Positions 26,490-35,430 are shown, counted from the first letter of the stretch. The stretch: DNA of 64,000 nucleotides from Leifsonia poae (GCF_020009625.1 NZ_JAIHLP010000002.1:3906001-3970000), one strand, 5' to 3'. Numbers and translations: made by a program. The notes: a model not told the origin generated them from the sequence alone.

Positions 26490-26514
26490 TCACGATACGC
26501 GCGGCGTATCGTGA
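26490..26514. promoter_or_regulatory. Perfect 25-bp palindrome, candidate operator
   Basis: Two 11-bp arms (TCACGATACGC and its exact complement) flank GCG. It overlaps the -10 TATCGT of the VOC gene and lies 36 bp upstream of the ADH start, so a repressor bound here could block both. No regulator gene is adjacent, so the binding protein is unknown. Confidence 0.65.
26507..26512 (+). promoter_or_regulatory. Leaderless -10 of VOC gene (TATCGT)
   Basis: TATCGT lies 7 bases before the ATG at 26520, within the right arm of the palindrome. Confidence 0.6.
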
Positions 26515-26519
26515 CGCGC

Positions 26520-27299
26520 ATGCCGATCATCGACTCCTTCCCGCCCGGCACCCCGATCTGGGTCGACTTGCAGAGCAGCCACCCGCCCGGAGCCGTCGAC
26601 TTCTACCGTGAGCTCTTCGGCTGGGATGCGGCGCCGGCCTCCGCCGAAACGGGCGGCTACTCCCACGCGACCCTTCACGGGGTTTCGGTGACGGCGATCG
26701 GTCCGCTGCCCGAGTCGTTCGGCGAGACCGACCGTTCGGTCTGGACCGCCTACTTCGCTGTCGATGACATCGCAGCGGCAGCCGGCACCGTGGTGGCGGC
26801 GGGTGGCAGTGTGCTGGCCCCGCCGTGGGAGCACATCCCCGGGGTGTGGCTCGGGATCGTGGCCGATCCGGCCGGTGCCGTGTTCGGGCTCTGGCAGCAG
26901 GCGGCGGGCTCGCGTTGGCTGCGTGGGCAGCCCGGCGCGGTTGACTGGCTCGAGCTCGTCGAGGCCGGCTGTGAGACCTCCTTCGACTTCTACGAGACCG
27001 TGCTGGGGGTCGGCGCCAGCCAGATGGCGATGGGAGACGGCGTCTATTCTCTGTTCGATGTGGGGGAGACGAGCGTCGCCGGCGCCACCGAGCCGGCCGT
27101 CGACATCCCTCCGCATTGGCTGGTCTACTTCACCGTCGCCGACCTGGATGCAGCCGTCGCGCGTCTGAAGGAACTCGGCGGGGCCGAGCGAGGGAAACCG
27201 GATGCCGCAGCCGGGGTGGGGCGCTGGGTGGGCGTCGTCGACCCGTTCGGTGCCGCATTCGCCCTGCTGGAGCCGGCTCCAGTGCCAGAGCCCGCCTGA
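26520..27299 (+). CDS. Two-domain VOC (glyoxalase/bleomycin-resistance fold) protein
   Basis: 259 residues made of two similar halves. Each begins with a hallmark helix after a DF-Y pattern (GAVDFYRELFGWDA in the first, TSFDFYETVLGVGAS in the second) and ends with a DPxGAxFxL strand (DPAGAVFGLWQ; DPFGAAFALLE). This is the layout of tandem VOC proteins, which bind small molecules or metals. The catalytic role is unknown. An antisense-length open frame starts earlier, but the ATG at 26520 fits the fold and the promoter. Confidence 0.88.
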   Translation: MPIIDSFPPGTPIWVDLQSSHPPGAVDFYRELFGWDAAPASAETGGYSHATLHGVSVTAIGPLPESFGETDRSVWTAYFAVDDIAAAAGTVVAAGGSVLAPPWEHIPGVWLGIVADPAGAVFGLWQQAAGSRWLRGQPGAVDWLELVEAGCETSFDFYETVLGVGASQMAMGDGVYSLFDVGETSVAGATEPAVDIPPHWLVYFTVADLDAAVARLKELGGAERGKPDAAAGVGRWVGVVDPFGAAFALLEPAPVPEPA

Positions 27300-27325
27300 G
27301 TGCGGCGCCGGAGCGCGCATCCGTC

Positions 27326-27334
27326 TGGTAAACT
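27326..27334 (+). promoter_or_regulatory. Extended -10 promoter of rpsO (TGGTAAACT)
   Basis: TG-G-TAAACT is a good extended -10 with no clear -35. It gives a 5' UTR of roughly 87 nt. The pnp promoter at 32211 has nearly the same sequence (TGGTAGGCT). Confidence 0.6.
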
Positions 27335-27427
27335 TTTCCGGTTGCCGTCACTATCGGCCGCGGAGAAAGAGAGCCCAGGCATCCGGCCCCGGGCACCGCG
27401 CAAAGAGCGAGAAAGAGGTCCACATCT

Positions 27428-27697
27428 ATGGCACTGGAATCAGACGTCAAGAAGGCGATCATCGAAGAGTACGCCACGCACCCCGGTGACACCGGATCCC
27501 CCGAGGTTCAGGTCGCGATCCTGACCAAGCGGATCAAGGACCTCACCGAGCACCTCAAGGAGCACAAGCACGACCACCACTCGCGTCGTGGCCTGCTCCT
27601 CCTGGTCGGGCAGCGTCGCCGTCTCCTCGGCTACCTGTCGGACATCGACATCAACCGCTACCGCTCGCTCATCGAGCGCCTCGGTCTGCGTCGATAA
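27428..27697 (+). CDS. rpsO: 30S ribosomal protein S15
   Basis: 89 residues, the standard S15 length. It binds 16S rRNA helices early in 30S assembly. The signature [20 protein letters not shown] followed by QRRRLLGYL is present. The ATG at 27428 has AAAGAGG upstream. The leader of about 87 nt may hold an autoregulatory structure, as is known for S15 in other bacteria. pnp, often adjacent to rpsO, lies about 5 kb downstream with five genes between them. Confidence 0.98.
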   Translation: MALESDVKKAIIEEYATHPGDTGSPEVQVAILTKRIKDLTEHLKEHKHDHHSRRGLLLLVGQRRRLLGYLSDIDINRYRSLIERLGLRR

Positions 27698-27750
27698 CCG
27701 TCGCACACCGACGGGGCAACGCTTCGTCGACACCGCGAGCTTCTTGCGAA

Positions 27751-27782
27751 CGGGCCGTCACCCTCGGGTGACGGCCCGTTTC
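27751..27782 (+). terminator. Rho-independent terminator of rpsO
   Basis: CGGGCCGTCACC and GGTGACGGCCCG form a perfect 12-bp stem with a CTCG loop, followed by TTT. The promoter of the next gene begins within 10 bp. Confidence 0.9.
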
Positions 27783-27789
27783 GTCGTTG

Positions 27790-27795
27790 TACGCT
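27790..27795 (+). promoter_or_regulatory. Leaderless -10 of yhhN-like gene (TACGCT)
   Basis: TACGCT lies 7 bases before the GTG at 27803, just past the rpsO terminator. Confidence 0.6.
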
Positions 27796-27802
27796 CGTCT
27801 CC

Positions 27803-28483
27803 GTGGCCCTCCCGTTCGTGCCGTACATCGTCGTCGGCATCCTGCACCTTCTCGCGCTGCTCTTCGGGGCCGACGCCGCGAGCACTCTCACGAAACCCCT
27901 GCTCATGCCGGCGCTGTTCGTCGCGCTGCTCTGGGCGCTCCCTCGGCGTCGGGGCGAGGTGATGCTGCTCGCCTCGCTGGCGTTGCTGTTCGGGTGGCTC
28001 GGCGATGTCTCCTTGTTGCCGGCCGGCCCGGGCATCCTGTTCGGTCTGGGCTTCTTCCTCCTCGGCCACCTCGCGTACATCGTGCTGTTCTGGCGCCGGA
28101 TGCGCGTGCGCCGCCGGCCGCGCTGGTGGGCCGCCGTGGCCCTCCTCTGGTGGGTGGCGCTCGTCGGAATCCTCGCCCCGCACACCGGCGCCCTGCTGGT
28201 GCCGCTCGCGCTCTACGGCCTCGTGCTCGGTGGGCTCTTCGTCGTCGGATCGGCCTGCGGCCCCTGGGTCACGGCCGGCTCGACGGCGTTCGTCGTCTCC
28301 GACACGCTGCTCGGATTGCACCTGTTCCTGCCCGGATTCAGCCCGTGGCAGATCGACTTCCTCATCATGCTGAGCTATCTGACGGCTCAAGGGCTCTTGG
28401 TCGCCGGCATCCTCCGACGTGAGCGTTCGGCCGCCGGCGCCGAGTCGCCCGCGTCGGCCGAAGTGCAGACCGCCGGCTCGTGA
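27803..28483 (+). CDS. YhhN/TMEM86-family membrane protein (lysoplasmalogenase-like)
   Basis: 226 residues with seven to eight hydrophobic spans. The YhhN pattern is visible: TKPLLMPALFVALLW, then FGWLGDVSLLP with a conserved Asp, LGHLAYIVLF and VVSDTLLGLHLF with another Asp. Family members hydrolyse the vinyl ether bond of lysoplasmalogens; actinobacterial members have not all been tested. The C-terminal tail (from about 208) is hydrophilic. The GTG at 27803 has no ribosome site and a leaderless promoter. Confidence 0.85.
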   Translation: MALPFVPYIVVGILHLLALLFGADAASTLTKPLLMPALFVALLWALPRRRGEVMLLASLALLFGWLGDVSLLPAGPGILFGLGFFLLGHLAYIVLFWRRMRVRRRPRWWAAVALLWWVALVGILAPHTGALLVPLALYGLVLGGLFVVGSACGPWVTAGSTAFVVSDTLLGLHLFLPGFSPWQIDFLIMLSYLTAQGLLVAGILRRERSAAGAESPASAEVQTAGS

Positions 28484-28512
28484 CCTCCGGGTGCCCGGCC
28501 GGGTGACCAGAA

Positions 28513-29715
28513 TCAGCTTTCAGTGCCGCGACCCGTCCGCTTGTCGATGAGGGTCGCAGCCACGAGAGCGGAGGCGACCATGGCGATCCCTGCGGTGACG
28601 CCGACGAGACCGATCAGCGGTGAGGCGAGCGGCAGTACCAGCACCAGGAGGACGGCGATGACGGTCTTGAGTGGCCGGATGACCGCCACCGGCACCAGGG
28701 GAGCGTGCAGCAGCCACAGCATCAGCAGGAACACTGCGACCGGCACGGCGATCGCATACTCGGCGGCCAGATCGGAGGTCTCCGCATTGGCGGCCGCACG
28801 CTGCACGGCCACCTCGAGTCCCGCGCCGATCGCGGTGAGGGAGGCGAAGACGAACGCGTGGCCGTAGCCCCAGATGAACGCCCGGTTCCGTCGGATGCTC
28901 AGCCCTTCGGCCGCGGGCTCGAGGAAGTAGAGCCACCAGAGCGCGAAGAGCAGCACCAGGCCGATTGCGGCGATCGTCACCAGCTCGACCCCCAGGCCGT
29001 GGCTGGCCAGCCCGTTCTGCACCCCGGCGGCGGCGGCCGAGACGGATTCGCCGAGCACGATGATCGTGAACAGGCCGTAGCGTTCGGCGATGTGGTGCGG
29101 GTGCCAGGAGGTCATCCCGGTGCGCTCCGCCCAGAGCGGCACCGAGAGGTCGAGCACGGCCAGCACGATGAAGGCCCACCATCCCCAATCGCCGGGAAGG
29201 GCGAGGCGGCTCACCCAACCCACCTGCACCACGGTGATCCCGATCGCGTACCGCAGAGCAGTCGTGCGGCCCTCCGGATGCTCGATCGCGGCCCGCACCC
29301 ACTGGCTCACCAATCCGACCCGCATGATCAGGTAGCCGACCACGATCGCCGTGAAGTCCTGGTGGTCGAATGCGGCCGGCACCCCGGCGGCGACAACGAG
29401 CACGCCGGCCATCTGGACCAGGGTGGTCAGCCGGTACGGCACATCGTCTGTGTCGTAGGCCGAAGCGAACCAGGTGAAGTTCATCCACGCCCACCAGATG
29501 GCGAAGAAGACCATCAGATACGGGCCGAGTCCGCTCACGATGTCGCCGCTTTCGGCCTTGTGCGCCAACTGTGTCGAGATCTGAGCGATGGCAACCACGA
29601 AGGTCAGATCGAACAACAGTTCCAACGGACTGGAGACACGGTGGGACTCTTCGGTGGCGCGACCGGTCATGCGGATGCGGAAGGCCGGCATCCTGGTCGG
29701 GTTCTCGTTGGTCAT
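28513..29715 (-). CDS. Low temperature requirement protein A (LtrA) family membrane protein
   Basis: 400 residues with about ten membrane spans. The LtrA family features are the N-terminal VSSPLELLFDLTFVVAIAQ and, further on, ERYGLFTIIVLGES. First linked to cold growth in Listeria; the biochemical function is unknown. The ATG at 29715 is the first of the frame; a CACAAT hexamer lies five bases upstream on this strand, so it may be leaderless as well. It is divergent from a VanZ-like gene across 46 bp. Confidence 0.9.
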   Translation of the reverse strand: MTNENPTRMPAFRIRMTGRATEESHRVSSPLELLFDLTFVVAIAQISTQLAHKAESGDIVSGLGPYLMVFFAIWWAWMNFTWFASAYDTDDVPYRLTTLVQMAGVLVVAAGVPAAFDHQDFTAIVVGYLIMRVGLVSQWVRAAIEHPEGRTTALRYAIGITVVQVGWVSRLALPGDWGWWAFIVLAVLDLSVPLWAERTGMTSWHPHHIAERYGLFTIIVLGESVSAAAAGVQNGLASHGLGVELVTIAAIGLVLLFALWWLYFLEPAAEGLSIRRNRAFIWGYGHAFVFASLTAIGAGLEVAVQRAAANAETSDLAAEYAIAVPVAVFLLMLWLLHAPLVPVAVIRPLKTVIAVLLVLVLPLASPLIGLVGVTAGIAMVASALVAATLIDKRTGRGTES

Positions 29716-29761
29716 ACGTCATTGTGGCGGTCTCCCAGCCGGTTTGCGCCACGATGGGGGG

Positions 29762-30196
29762 ATGATCCGCCGCCGTCCCGTGCTCAGCATCTTCACGCCG
29801 GTGTATCTGGTGCTGGTGGGTGTCGTGACGCTGACTCCGCAGCGGGATTCCGGATCCGATTCGTGGACGCATCGGATCGTCGATGCGATCACGAGTACGC
29901 CGCTGACCTCGTGGATGTCGTACGACGGGATCGAGTTCACCGCGAACGTCGTCATGTTCGTGCCGATGGGGTTGCTATTCACGCTGCTGCTCGGCCGCAG
30001 GCGCTGGTGGGTGGCCCTGGCGATCGGCGTCGCGGCGACGTGCCTCATCGAGTTCTCGCAGCTGTTCATCCCGGGCCGGGTCAGCGATGTCCGCGACCTG
30101 ATCGCGAATACTCTGGGCACCGCGGTCGGTATCGGGGTCGCGTTCATCGGCGATGGTCTCGCCGCTTCCCGTCGGGGCGCACTGGCTCGGGAATAG
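29762..30196 (+). CDS. VanZ-like family protein
   Basis: 144 residues with four hydrophobic segments. The VanZ pattern is FTANVVMFVPMGLLFTLLLG, then CLIEFSQLFIPGRVSDVRDLIANTLGT, split here over residues 74-120. VanZ proteins are membrane proteins; some give low-level glycopeptide resistance, most are uncharacterised. The ATG at 29762 has only a run of G before it; CACGAT six bases upstream may be a leaderless -10. Confidence 0.88.
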   Translation: MIRRRPVLSIFTPVYLVLVGVVTLTPQRDSGSDSWTHRIVDAITSTPLTSWMSYDGIEFTANVVMFVPMGLLFTLLLGRRRWWVALAIGVAATCLIEFSQLFIPGRVSDVRDLIANTLGTAVGIGVAFIGDGLAASRRGALARE

Positions 30197-30257
30197 CCCG
30201 CCCAGGATAACCGTTGACACCGATATCCATGCAAACGCATTGAAATGGAGTAGGCAC

Positions 30258-31400
30258 ATGCAGTTCGGTATCTTCAGCGTCGGCGACATCACGGCCGACC
30301 CCACCACCGGTCGCACCCCGACCGACGGATCGCGGTTGCAGGACGTGCTGACCATCGCCCAGCACGCGGAGGAGGTCGGCCTCGACGTCTTCGCGATGGG
30401 GGAGCACCACAACCCGCCGTTCTTCCCGTCCAGCCCCGTCGCCATCAACAGCTACCTCGCCGCCACGACGAGCCGCATCATCCTCTCGACCGCCACGACC
30501 CTCATCACGACCAACGACCCCGTGCGCATCGCCGAGGAGTACTCGATGCTGCAGCACCTCTCGGGTGGCCGCATGGATCTCACCCTCGGGCGGGGCAACA
30601 CCGGCCCGGTGTACCCGTGGTTCGGCGAAGACATCCGTCAGGGCATCCCGCTCGCGATCGAGAAGTACGCGCTGCTGCGTCGCCTGTGGCGTGAAGAGTT
30701 CGTCGACTGGGAGGGCAAGTTCCGCACGCCGCTGCAGGGCTTCCAATCCACACCGCGGCCCCTCGATGACGTGCCGCCCTTCGTGTGGCATGGCAGCATC
30801 CGCAGCCCCGAGATCGCCGAGCAGGCCGCCTTCTACGGCGATGGCTTCTTCGCCAACCACATCTTCTGGCCGGCATCGCACACGCAGCAGATGATCGCCC
30901 TCTACCGTCAGCGCTTCGAGCACTACGGCCACGGCACGGCCGCTCAGGCGATCGTCGGCCTCGGTGGTCAGGTGTTCATGCGCAAGAACTCGCAGGATGC
31001 GGTGAACGAGTTCCGGCCGTACTTCGACAACGCCCCCGTGTACGGACACGGCCCTTCGCTGGAGGAGTTCACCTCGCAGACGCCCCTGACCGTCGGCAGC
31101 CCGCAGGAAGTCATCGACCGCACGCTCGGCTTCCGCGACTACGTGGGCGACTACCAGCGTCAGCTCTGGCTGCTCGACCACGCCGGACTCCCACTGAAGA
31201 CCGTGCTCGAGCAGCTCGACCTCCTCGGCTCCGAGGTGGTCCCGGTGCTGCGCAAAGAATTCGACGCGCTGCGGCCGGCCGGTGTTCCGGACGGCCCGAC
31301 GCACGCCGCTCTGGTGGCTGCGCGGGATGCGGCGGAGCAGGATGCGGTCGAGCCGCCCGCGGCCGGGGTGTCCGCCGGACTCGCCTCGGAGGTGAAGTGA
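30258..31400 (+). CDS. LLM-class flavin-dependent oxidoreductase, CE1758-like
   Basis: 380 residues. The luciferase-like barrel starts MQFGIFSVGDIT, with EEVGLDVFAMGEHHNPPF and GRMDLTLGRGNTGPVYPWFG. It should use reduced FMN and oxygen to oxidise an unknown substrate. It is followed with a 1-bp TGATG overlap by an NADPH-dependent FMN reductase, and the pair matches what I recall as the CE1758/CE1759 families of Corynebacterium. The reductase should supply FMNH2. The ATG at 30258 follows GGAG; an earlier in-frame start at 30153 lies inside the VanZ gene. Confidence 0.9.
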   Translation: MQFGIFSVGDITADPTTGRTPTDGSRLQDVLTIAQHAEEVGLDVFAMGEHHNPPFFPSSPVAINSYLAATTSRIILSTATTLITTNDPVRIAEEYSMLQHLSGGRMDLTLGRGNTGPVYPWFGEDIRQGIPLAIEKYALLRRLWREEFVDWEGKFRTPLQGFQSTPRPLDDVPPFVWHGSIRSPEIAEQAAFYGDGFFANHIFWPASHTQQMIALYRQRFEHYGHGTAAQAIVGLGGQVFMRKNSQDAVNEFRPYFDNAPVYGHGPSLEEFTSQTPLTVGSPQEVIDRTLGFRDYVGDYQRQLWLLDHAGLPLKTVLEQLDLLGSEVVPVLRKEFDALRPAGVPDGPTHAALVAARDAAEQDAVEPPAAGVSAGLASEVK

Positions 31401-32029
31401 TGACCGCCCGCACGATCGCCGTCGTCTCCGCCGGCCTCAGCCAGCCGTCGTCCAGTCGGTTGCTGGCCGACCGGCTCGCGGAGGCGACGGTGCGCCGGCT
31501 CACCGAGCGGGGCGTCGAGGTGGCGGTGCAGACGATCGAGTTGCGCGACACGGCGAAAGACGTGACGAACAACCTCCTCGCCGGCTTTCCCAGCCCTGCG
31601 CTCGCCGACGTCGTCGAGACGGTCACCGGCGCCGACGGCCTGATCGTTGTGAGCCCCATCTTCACGACCAGCTACAGCGGAATGTTCAAGTCGTTCTTCG
31701 ATGTGATCGACCCCACAGCCCTCGATGGGATGCCCGTGCTGATCGGCGCGACCGGTGGAACCGAGCGCCACTCGCTGGCCCTCGAGTACGCGATGCGCCC
31801 GATGTTCACCTACCTGCACGGTGTCGTCGTGCCCACCTCCGTCTACGCCGCCTCCGCCGATTGGGGTAGTGGCGCCGACACGGTGAAGGCACTTCCGGAT
31901 CGCATCGAGCGCGCCGCGGGGGAGTTCGCGGCGCTCGTCTCGGCATCCGACCGCTCCTCGCTCGTCAAGGACCCGTTCACCCTCGACTCCGACTTCGGAG
32001 CCCTTCTCGGCGGCTTCTCCGCCGACTAG
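31400..32029 (+). CDS. NADPH-dependent FMN reductase, CE1759-like, partner of LLM enzyme
   Basis: 209 residues. The flavodoxin-like fold starts with TIAVVSAGLSQPSSSRLLADRL, in which the Ser-rich loop binds FMN phosphate. SPIFTTSYSGMFKSFFDVID is the second flavin contact, and LIGATGGTERH follows. Coupled by a 1-bp overlap (TGATG) to the LLM enzyme. It is predicted to reduce FMN with NAD(P)H and hand it to that oxygenase. Residues from about 170 onward form a family-specific C-terminal tail. Confidence 0.9.
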   Translation: MTARTIAVVSAGLSQPSSSRLLADRLAEATVRRLTERGVEVAVQTIELRDTAKDVTNNLLAGFPSPALADVVETVTGADGLIVVSPIFTTSYSGMFKSFFDVIDPTALDGMPVLIGATGGTERHSLALEYAMRPMFTYLHGVVVPTSVYAASADWGSGADTVKALPDRIERAAGEFAALVSASDRSSLVKDPFTLDSDFGALLGGFSAD

Positions 32030-32210
32030 CGTCTGCCAGCTTCGCCCTCGTCGTCGAGACCGGGTGCGCACGATCGCGTCCCGGCAGTGCCAGCCACTGA
32101 TCAGCCACGGTCTCACCTCCGGTCGAGATCGTGCGGGCACGGATGATTCAGAACCTGCGCGGCGCCCTGCCGCGCTGACCGGGTGTTTCTCCCGGATTCC
32201 CGGCGTCACC
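32030..32210. other. Intergenic region upstream of pnp promoter
   Basis: No gene is visible. An imperfect inverted repeat pairs GCACGATC near 32063-32072 with GATCGTGC near 32126-32133, with a nested GAGACCG/CGGTCTC pair. It could fold into a branched hairpin or act as terminator for the FMN reductase; there is no T-run. Confidence 0.3.
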
Positions 32211-32219
32211 TGGTAGGCT
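32211..32219 (+). promoter_or_regulatory. Extended -10 promoter of pnp (TGGTAGGCT)
   Basis: TG-G-TAGGCT closely parallels the rpsO element (TGGTAAACT), and both are followed by TTCTCC/TTTTCC and CGGT. It predicts transcription from about 32226. Confidence 0.55.
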
Positions 32220-32225
32220 TCTCCC

Positions 32226-32526
32226 GGTCGACTCGATTGTTGGCCGGGCAGTTTCTCGAAACGCCCCCAACTGAATATCGAGCACCAAACGGAGCAGGCT
32301 GGCAGGAGCTGGTCCTCGGTGGTGGTATCCGGATGCGCCGGCACGACGAGCGCAACCGTGTATTTCTACTGATGGCCAGACGGGCACCAACCCTCAGCGT
32401 CGATTCGCGGCGCCGGGATGCCGCACGTTCGCGTCGACTGACGTGACGATCTGCCTGTTCCCCTGCTCCGATGCTGAAGTCGCCGCCCACACGGGGAGGC
32501 GACGTAAAACAAAGGAGAAAGACCTC
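32226..32526 (+). ncRNA. pnp 5' leader, candidate Actino-pnp cis-regulatory RNA
   Basis: About 300 nt separate the predicted pnp transcription start from its TTG codon, with no ORF of note. Several hairpins can be drawn: GTCGCC/GGCGAC (32479-32503) just before the ribosome site, and a GTCGA..CGCG/CGCG.TCGAC pairing near 32400-32442. A conserved structured RNA called Actino-pnp is known upstream of pnp in actinobacteria and is thought to mediate autoregulation. I cannot align to it here, so assignment rests on position and folding potential. Confidence 0.5.
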
Positions 32527-34821
32527 TTGGAAGGTCCCGAAATCAAATTCGCCGAAGCCGTTCTCGACAATGGACGCTTCGGCACCCGCACGGTCCGCTT
32601 CGAAGCGGGCCGCCTCGCGCAGCAGGCTCAGGGCGCAGTTGCCGCCTACCTCGACGAGGAGACCATGCTGCTGAGCGCGACCAGCGCCAGCAAGCACCCG
32701 AAAGACAACTTCGACTTCTTCCCCCTCACAGTGGATGTCGAAGAGCGCAGCTACGCCGCCGGCAAGATCCCCGGCTCGTTCTTCCGTCGTGAGGGCCGCC
32801 CCTCCACCGAAGCGATCCTCGTCTGCCGTCTGATCGACCGGCCCCTGCGCCCGTCGTTCGTGACCGGCCTCCGCAACGAGGTGCAGATCGTCATCACCGT
32901 TCTGAGCATCGCTCCGGACGAGTTCTACGACGCGCTCGCCATTAACGCGGCCTCGATGTCCACACAGATCTCCGGTCTGCCGTTCAGCGGCCCGATCGGT
33001 GCCGTGCGTCTCGCGCTCATCCCCGGCAACGGCGGAGCCGAGGACCAGTGGATCGCGTTCCCGAAGGCCTCGCAGCTGGAAGAGGCCGTCTTCGACATCG
33101 TCGTCGCCGGTCGTGTGATCACCGCGGCGGACGGCTCGGAAGACGTCGCCATCATGATGGTGGAGGCCGAAGCGACCGAAGGCAGCTGGAACCTCATCCA
33201 GGCCGGCGCCACGAAGCCGAACGAGGAGGTCGTGGCCCAGGGCCTCGAGGCGGCCAAGCCGTTCCTCAAGCAGCTCGTCGCTGCGCAGAACGTTCTGGCG
33301 CAGCAGGCCGCGAAGGAGATCGCCGAGTACCCGGTGTTCCTCCCGTACACTCAGGAGACCTACGACAACGTCGCAGGTCTCGCCTACGACGACCTGGTGA
33401 ACGTTTACCAGATCGCCGACAAGATCGAGCGCCAGAACGCGGACGACGCCCTCAAGGAGCGCGTCAAGGTCGCCCTGACCGAGAAGGTCGAAGCCGGTGT
33501 GCTCGACGCCGAGGTGCTGTCGCAGTTCTCGGCGGCGTACAAGTCGGTGTCGAAGGTCGTCATGCGCGGTCGCGTGCTGCGCGAGGGCATCCGCATCGAC
33601 GGTCGTGGCCTCACCGACATCCGCCCGCTCGACGCCGAGGTGCAGGTCATCCCGCGCGTCCACGGCTCGGCGATCTTCCAGCGCGGCGAGACCCAGATCC
33701 TGGGTGTCACCACGCTGAACATGCTCAAGATGGAGCAGCAGATCGACTCGCTGTCGCCGGTCACCAAGAAGCGCTACCTGCACCACTACAACTTCCCGCC
33801 CTACTCCACCGGTGAGACCGGTCGGGTCGGGTCGCCGAAGCGTCGCGAGATCGGGCACGGCTTCCTCGCCGAGCGCGCCCTCGTTCCGGTGCTGCCGAGC
33901 CGCGATGAGTTCCCCTACGCGATCCGCCAGGTGTCCGAGGCTCTCGGCTCCAACGGCTCCACGTCGATGGGTTCCGTGTGCGCCTCCACCCTGTCCCTGC
34001 TGAACGCCGGTGTGCCGCTGCGCGCGCCGGTCGCCGGCATCGCCATGGGCCTGATCTCGGACACGGTCGACGGTGAGACCCGCTACGCGGCGCTGACCGA
34101 CATCCTGGGTGCCGAGGATGCGCTGGGCGACATGGACTTCAAGGTCGCCGGAACGAGCGAGTTCGTCACCGCGATCCAGCTCGACACCAAGCTCGACGGC
34201 ATCCCCTCCGCCGTTCTGGCCGGTGCGCTGAAGCAGGCGAAGGATGCTCGCACGACCATCCTCGCGGTGCTGAACGCCGCCATCGACCAGCCCGACGAGA
34301 TGGCCCCGACCGCGCCCCGCGTGATCTCGGTGCAGATCCCGGTCGACAAGATTGGTGAGCTGATCGGCCCGAAGGGCAAGACGATCAACGCCATCCAGGA
34401 CGAGACCGGCGCCGACATCTCCATCGAGGAGGACGGCACCGTCTACATCGGCGCTGTCGATGGTCCGTCGGCCGAGGCTGCCCGCGCTCAGGTGAACGCG
34501 ATCGCGAACCCCACCAACCCGGAGGTCGGCGAGCAGTTCCTCGGAACCGTCGTCAAGATCGCCGCGTTCGGTGCGTTCGTCTCGCTGCTGCCCGGCAAGG
34601 ATGGTCTGCTGCACATCTCCGAGGTGCGCAAGCTCGCCGGTGGCAAGCGTGTCGAGAACGTCGAAGACGTGCTCGGCGTTGGCCAGAAGATCCTGGTGGA
34701 GATCACCAAGATCGACGACCGGGGCAAGCTGTCGCTCGCCCCGGTGCTCGCCGATGAGGCGGACACCCACGGCCGCGACGCCGCCAGCGAGGGCCCCGAG
34801 GCTCCCGCCGAAGGCGAGTAG
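32527..34821 (+). CDS. pnp: Polynucleotide phosphorylase (PNPase)
   Basis: 764 residues. A 3'-5' phosphorolytic RNase that also makes guanosine tails; a trimer in the cytoplasm. Two RNase PH domains are seen (first with [20 protein letters not shown]; second with [14 protein letters not shown] and the catalytic [18 protein letters not shown]), followed by a KH domain ([17 protein letters not shown]) and an S1 domain ([20 protein letters not shown]). The start is TTG at 32527 giving [12 protein letters not shown], which fits homologues; AAAGGAG lies about 10 bases upstream. A perfect 15-bp hairpin follows the stop. Confidence 0.97.
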   Translation: MEGPEIKFAEAVLDNGRFGTRTVRFEAGRLAQQAQGAVAAYLDEETMLLSATSASKHPKDNFDFFPLTVDVEERSYAAGKIPGSFFRREGRPSTEAILVCRLIDRPLRPSFVTGLRNEVQIVITVLSIAPDEFYDALAINAASMSTQISGLPFSGPIGAVRLALIPGNGGAEDQWIAFPKASQLEEAVFDIVVAGRVITAADGSEDVAIMMVEAEATEGSWNLIQAGATKPNEEVVAQGLEAAKPFLKQLVAAQNVLAQQAAKEIAEYPVFLPYTQETYDNVAGLAYDDLVNVYQIADKIERQNADDALKERVKVALTEKVEAGVLDAEVLSQFSAAYKSVSKVVMRGRVLREGIRIDGRGLTDIRPLDAEVQVIPRVHGSAIFQRGETQILGVTTLNMLKMEQQIDSLSPVTKKRYLHHYNFPPYSTGETGRVGSPKRREIGHGFLAERALVPVLPSRDEFPYAIRQVSEALGSNGSTSMGSVCASTLSLLNAGVPLRAPVAGIAMGLISDTVDGETRYAALTDILGAEDALGDMDFKVAGTSEFVTAIQLDTKLDGIPSAVLAGALKQAKDARTTILAVLNAAIDQPDEMAPTAPRVISVQIPVDKIGELIGPKGKTINAIQDETGADISIEEDGTVYIGAVDGPSAEAARAQVNAIANPTNPEVGEQFLGTVVKIAAFGAFVSLLPGKDGLLHISEVRKLAGGKRVENVEDVLGVGQKILVEITKIDDRGKLSLAPVLADEADTHGRDAASEGPEAPAEGE

Positions 34822-34836
34822 TCACCCCGCTCCACC

Positions 34837-34871
34837 CGAAGGCCGCGCAGACCCCGTCTGCGCGGCCTTCG
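34837..34871. terminator. Hairpin terminator after pnp
   Basis: A perfect 15-bp stem (CGAAGGCCGCGCAGA and complement) with loop CCCCG lies between convergent pnp and the Lrp-type gene. It lacks a T-run. Confidence 0.7.
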
Positions 34872-34939
34872 TGCATCCACCGCCCCTCACCCCGATCGAA
34901 TCGTCCTCGAATGTGCGGAGTCGGGCCGGGAGGGGCGGG

Positions 34940-35413
34940 TCAGCGGCGGGCGGCGTCGCGGGCGAGCAGGGGGTGCATGCGGAACGGGATGAGCTCGCCC
35001 ATGTCGAGGGACGTCTCGGCGCGTTCGACGCCGTCGCAGGCCTGGATGGCGCCGGTGATGCGGAACAAGTCCTCGGCATCCGTGCACACGACGCGCACGA
35101 GCAGATCGGAGGGTCCGCTGAGACCGTGGGCCTGCACGATCTCGGGGATGGTCGCCAGCTGTTCGACGATGGCGGCGAGCTTCTGTTGCTGCACATGCAC
35201 CGTGACGAAGGCAGCGAGCGGGTAGCCGGCAGCGTGTGCGCTGATGCGTCGATCGAAGGCGAGGAAAACGCCCGCACGTTCCAGTGCGGCCATCCGCGAC
35301 TGCACAGTGTTGCGGCTGAGGCCGAGCCGGTCGGCGAGCGTGACGTTGGTCGAGCGAGGGTCCTCGGTGAGGGCTACGAGGAGCCGCCTGTCGGTGCTGT
35401 CGATGGTGGGCAT
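34940..35413 (-). CDS. Lrp/AsnC-family transcriptional regulator
   Basis: 157 residues. The N-terminal HTH (about 1-50) reads IDSTDRRLLVALTEDPRST, then TLADRLGLSRNTVQSRMAALE; the RAM/AsnC ligand domain follows (70-145). It is divergent from a 2-oxoacid dehydrogenase operon, and Lrp-like BkdR proteins control branched-chain keto acid dehydrogenase in other bacteria, so it likely regulates that operon in response to an amino acid. A GTGC-N8-GCAC inverted repeat encloses its own -10, suggesting autoregulation. The ATG at 35413 is chosen because it fits the promoter and the usual N-terminus. Confidence 0.9.
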   Translation of the reverse strand: MPTIDSTDRRLLVALTEDPRSTNVTLADRLGLSRNTVQSRMAALERAGVFLAFDRRISAHAAGYPLAAFVTVHVQQQKLAAIVEQLATIPEIVQAHGLSGPSDLLVRVVCTDAEDLFRITGAIQACDGVERAETSLDMGELIPFRMHPLLARDAARR

Positions 35414-35414
35414 A

Positions 35415-35430
35415 GTGCGAAACGTAGCAC
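35415..35430. promoter_or_regulatory. Inverted repeat over the lrp -10, candidate operator
   Basis: GTGC (35415-35418) and GCAC (35427-35430) flank the leaderless -10 TACGTT (minus strand, 35426-35421), which lies 7 bases before the ATG at 35413. Confidence 0.5.

Noticed and set aside
32030..32210. tRNA-like or small RNA gene in the pnp upstream gap
   Set aside because: No cloverleaf, anticodon arm or CCA end could be drawn.
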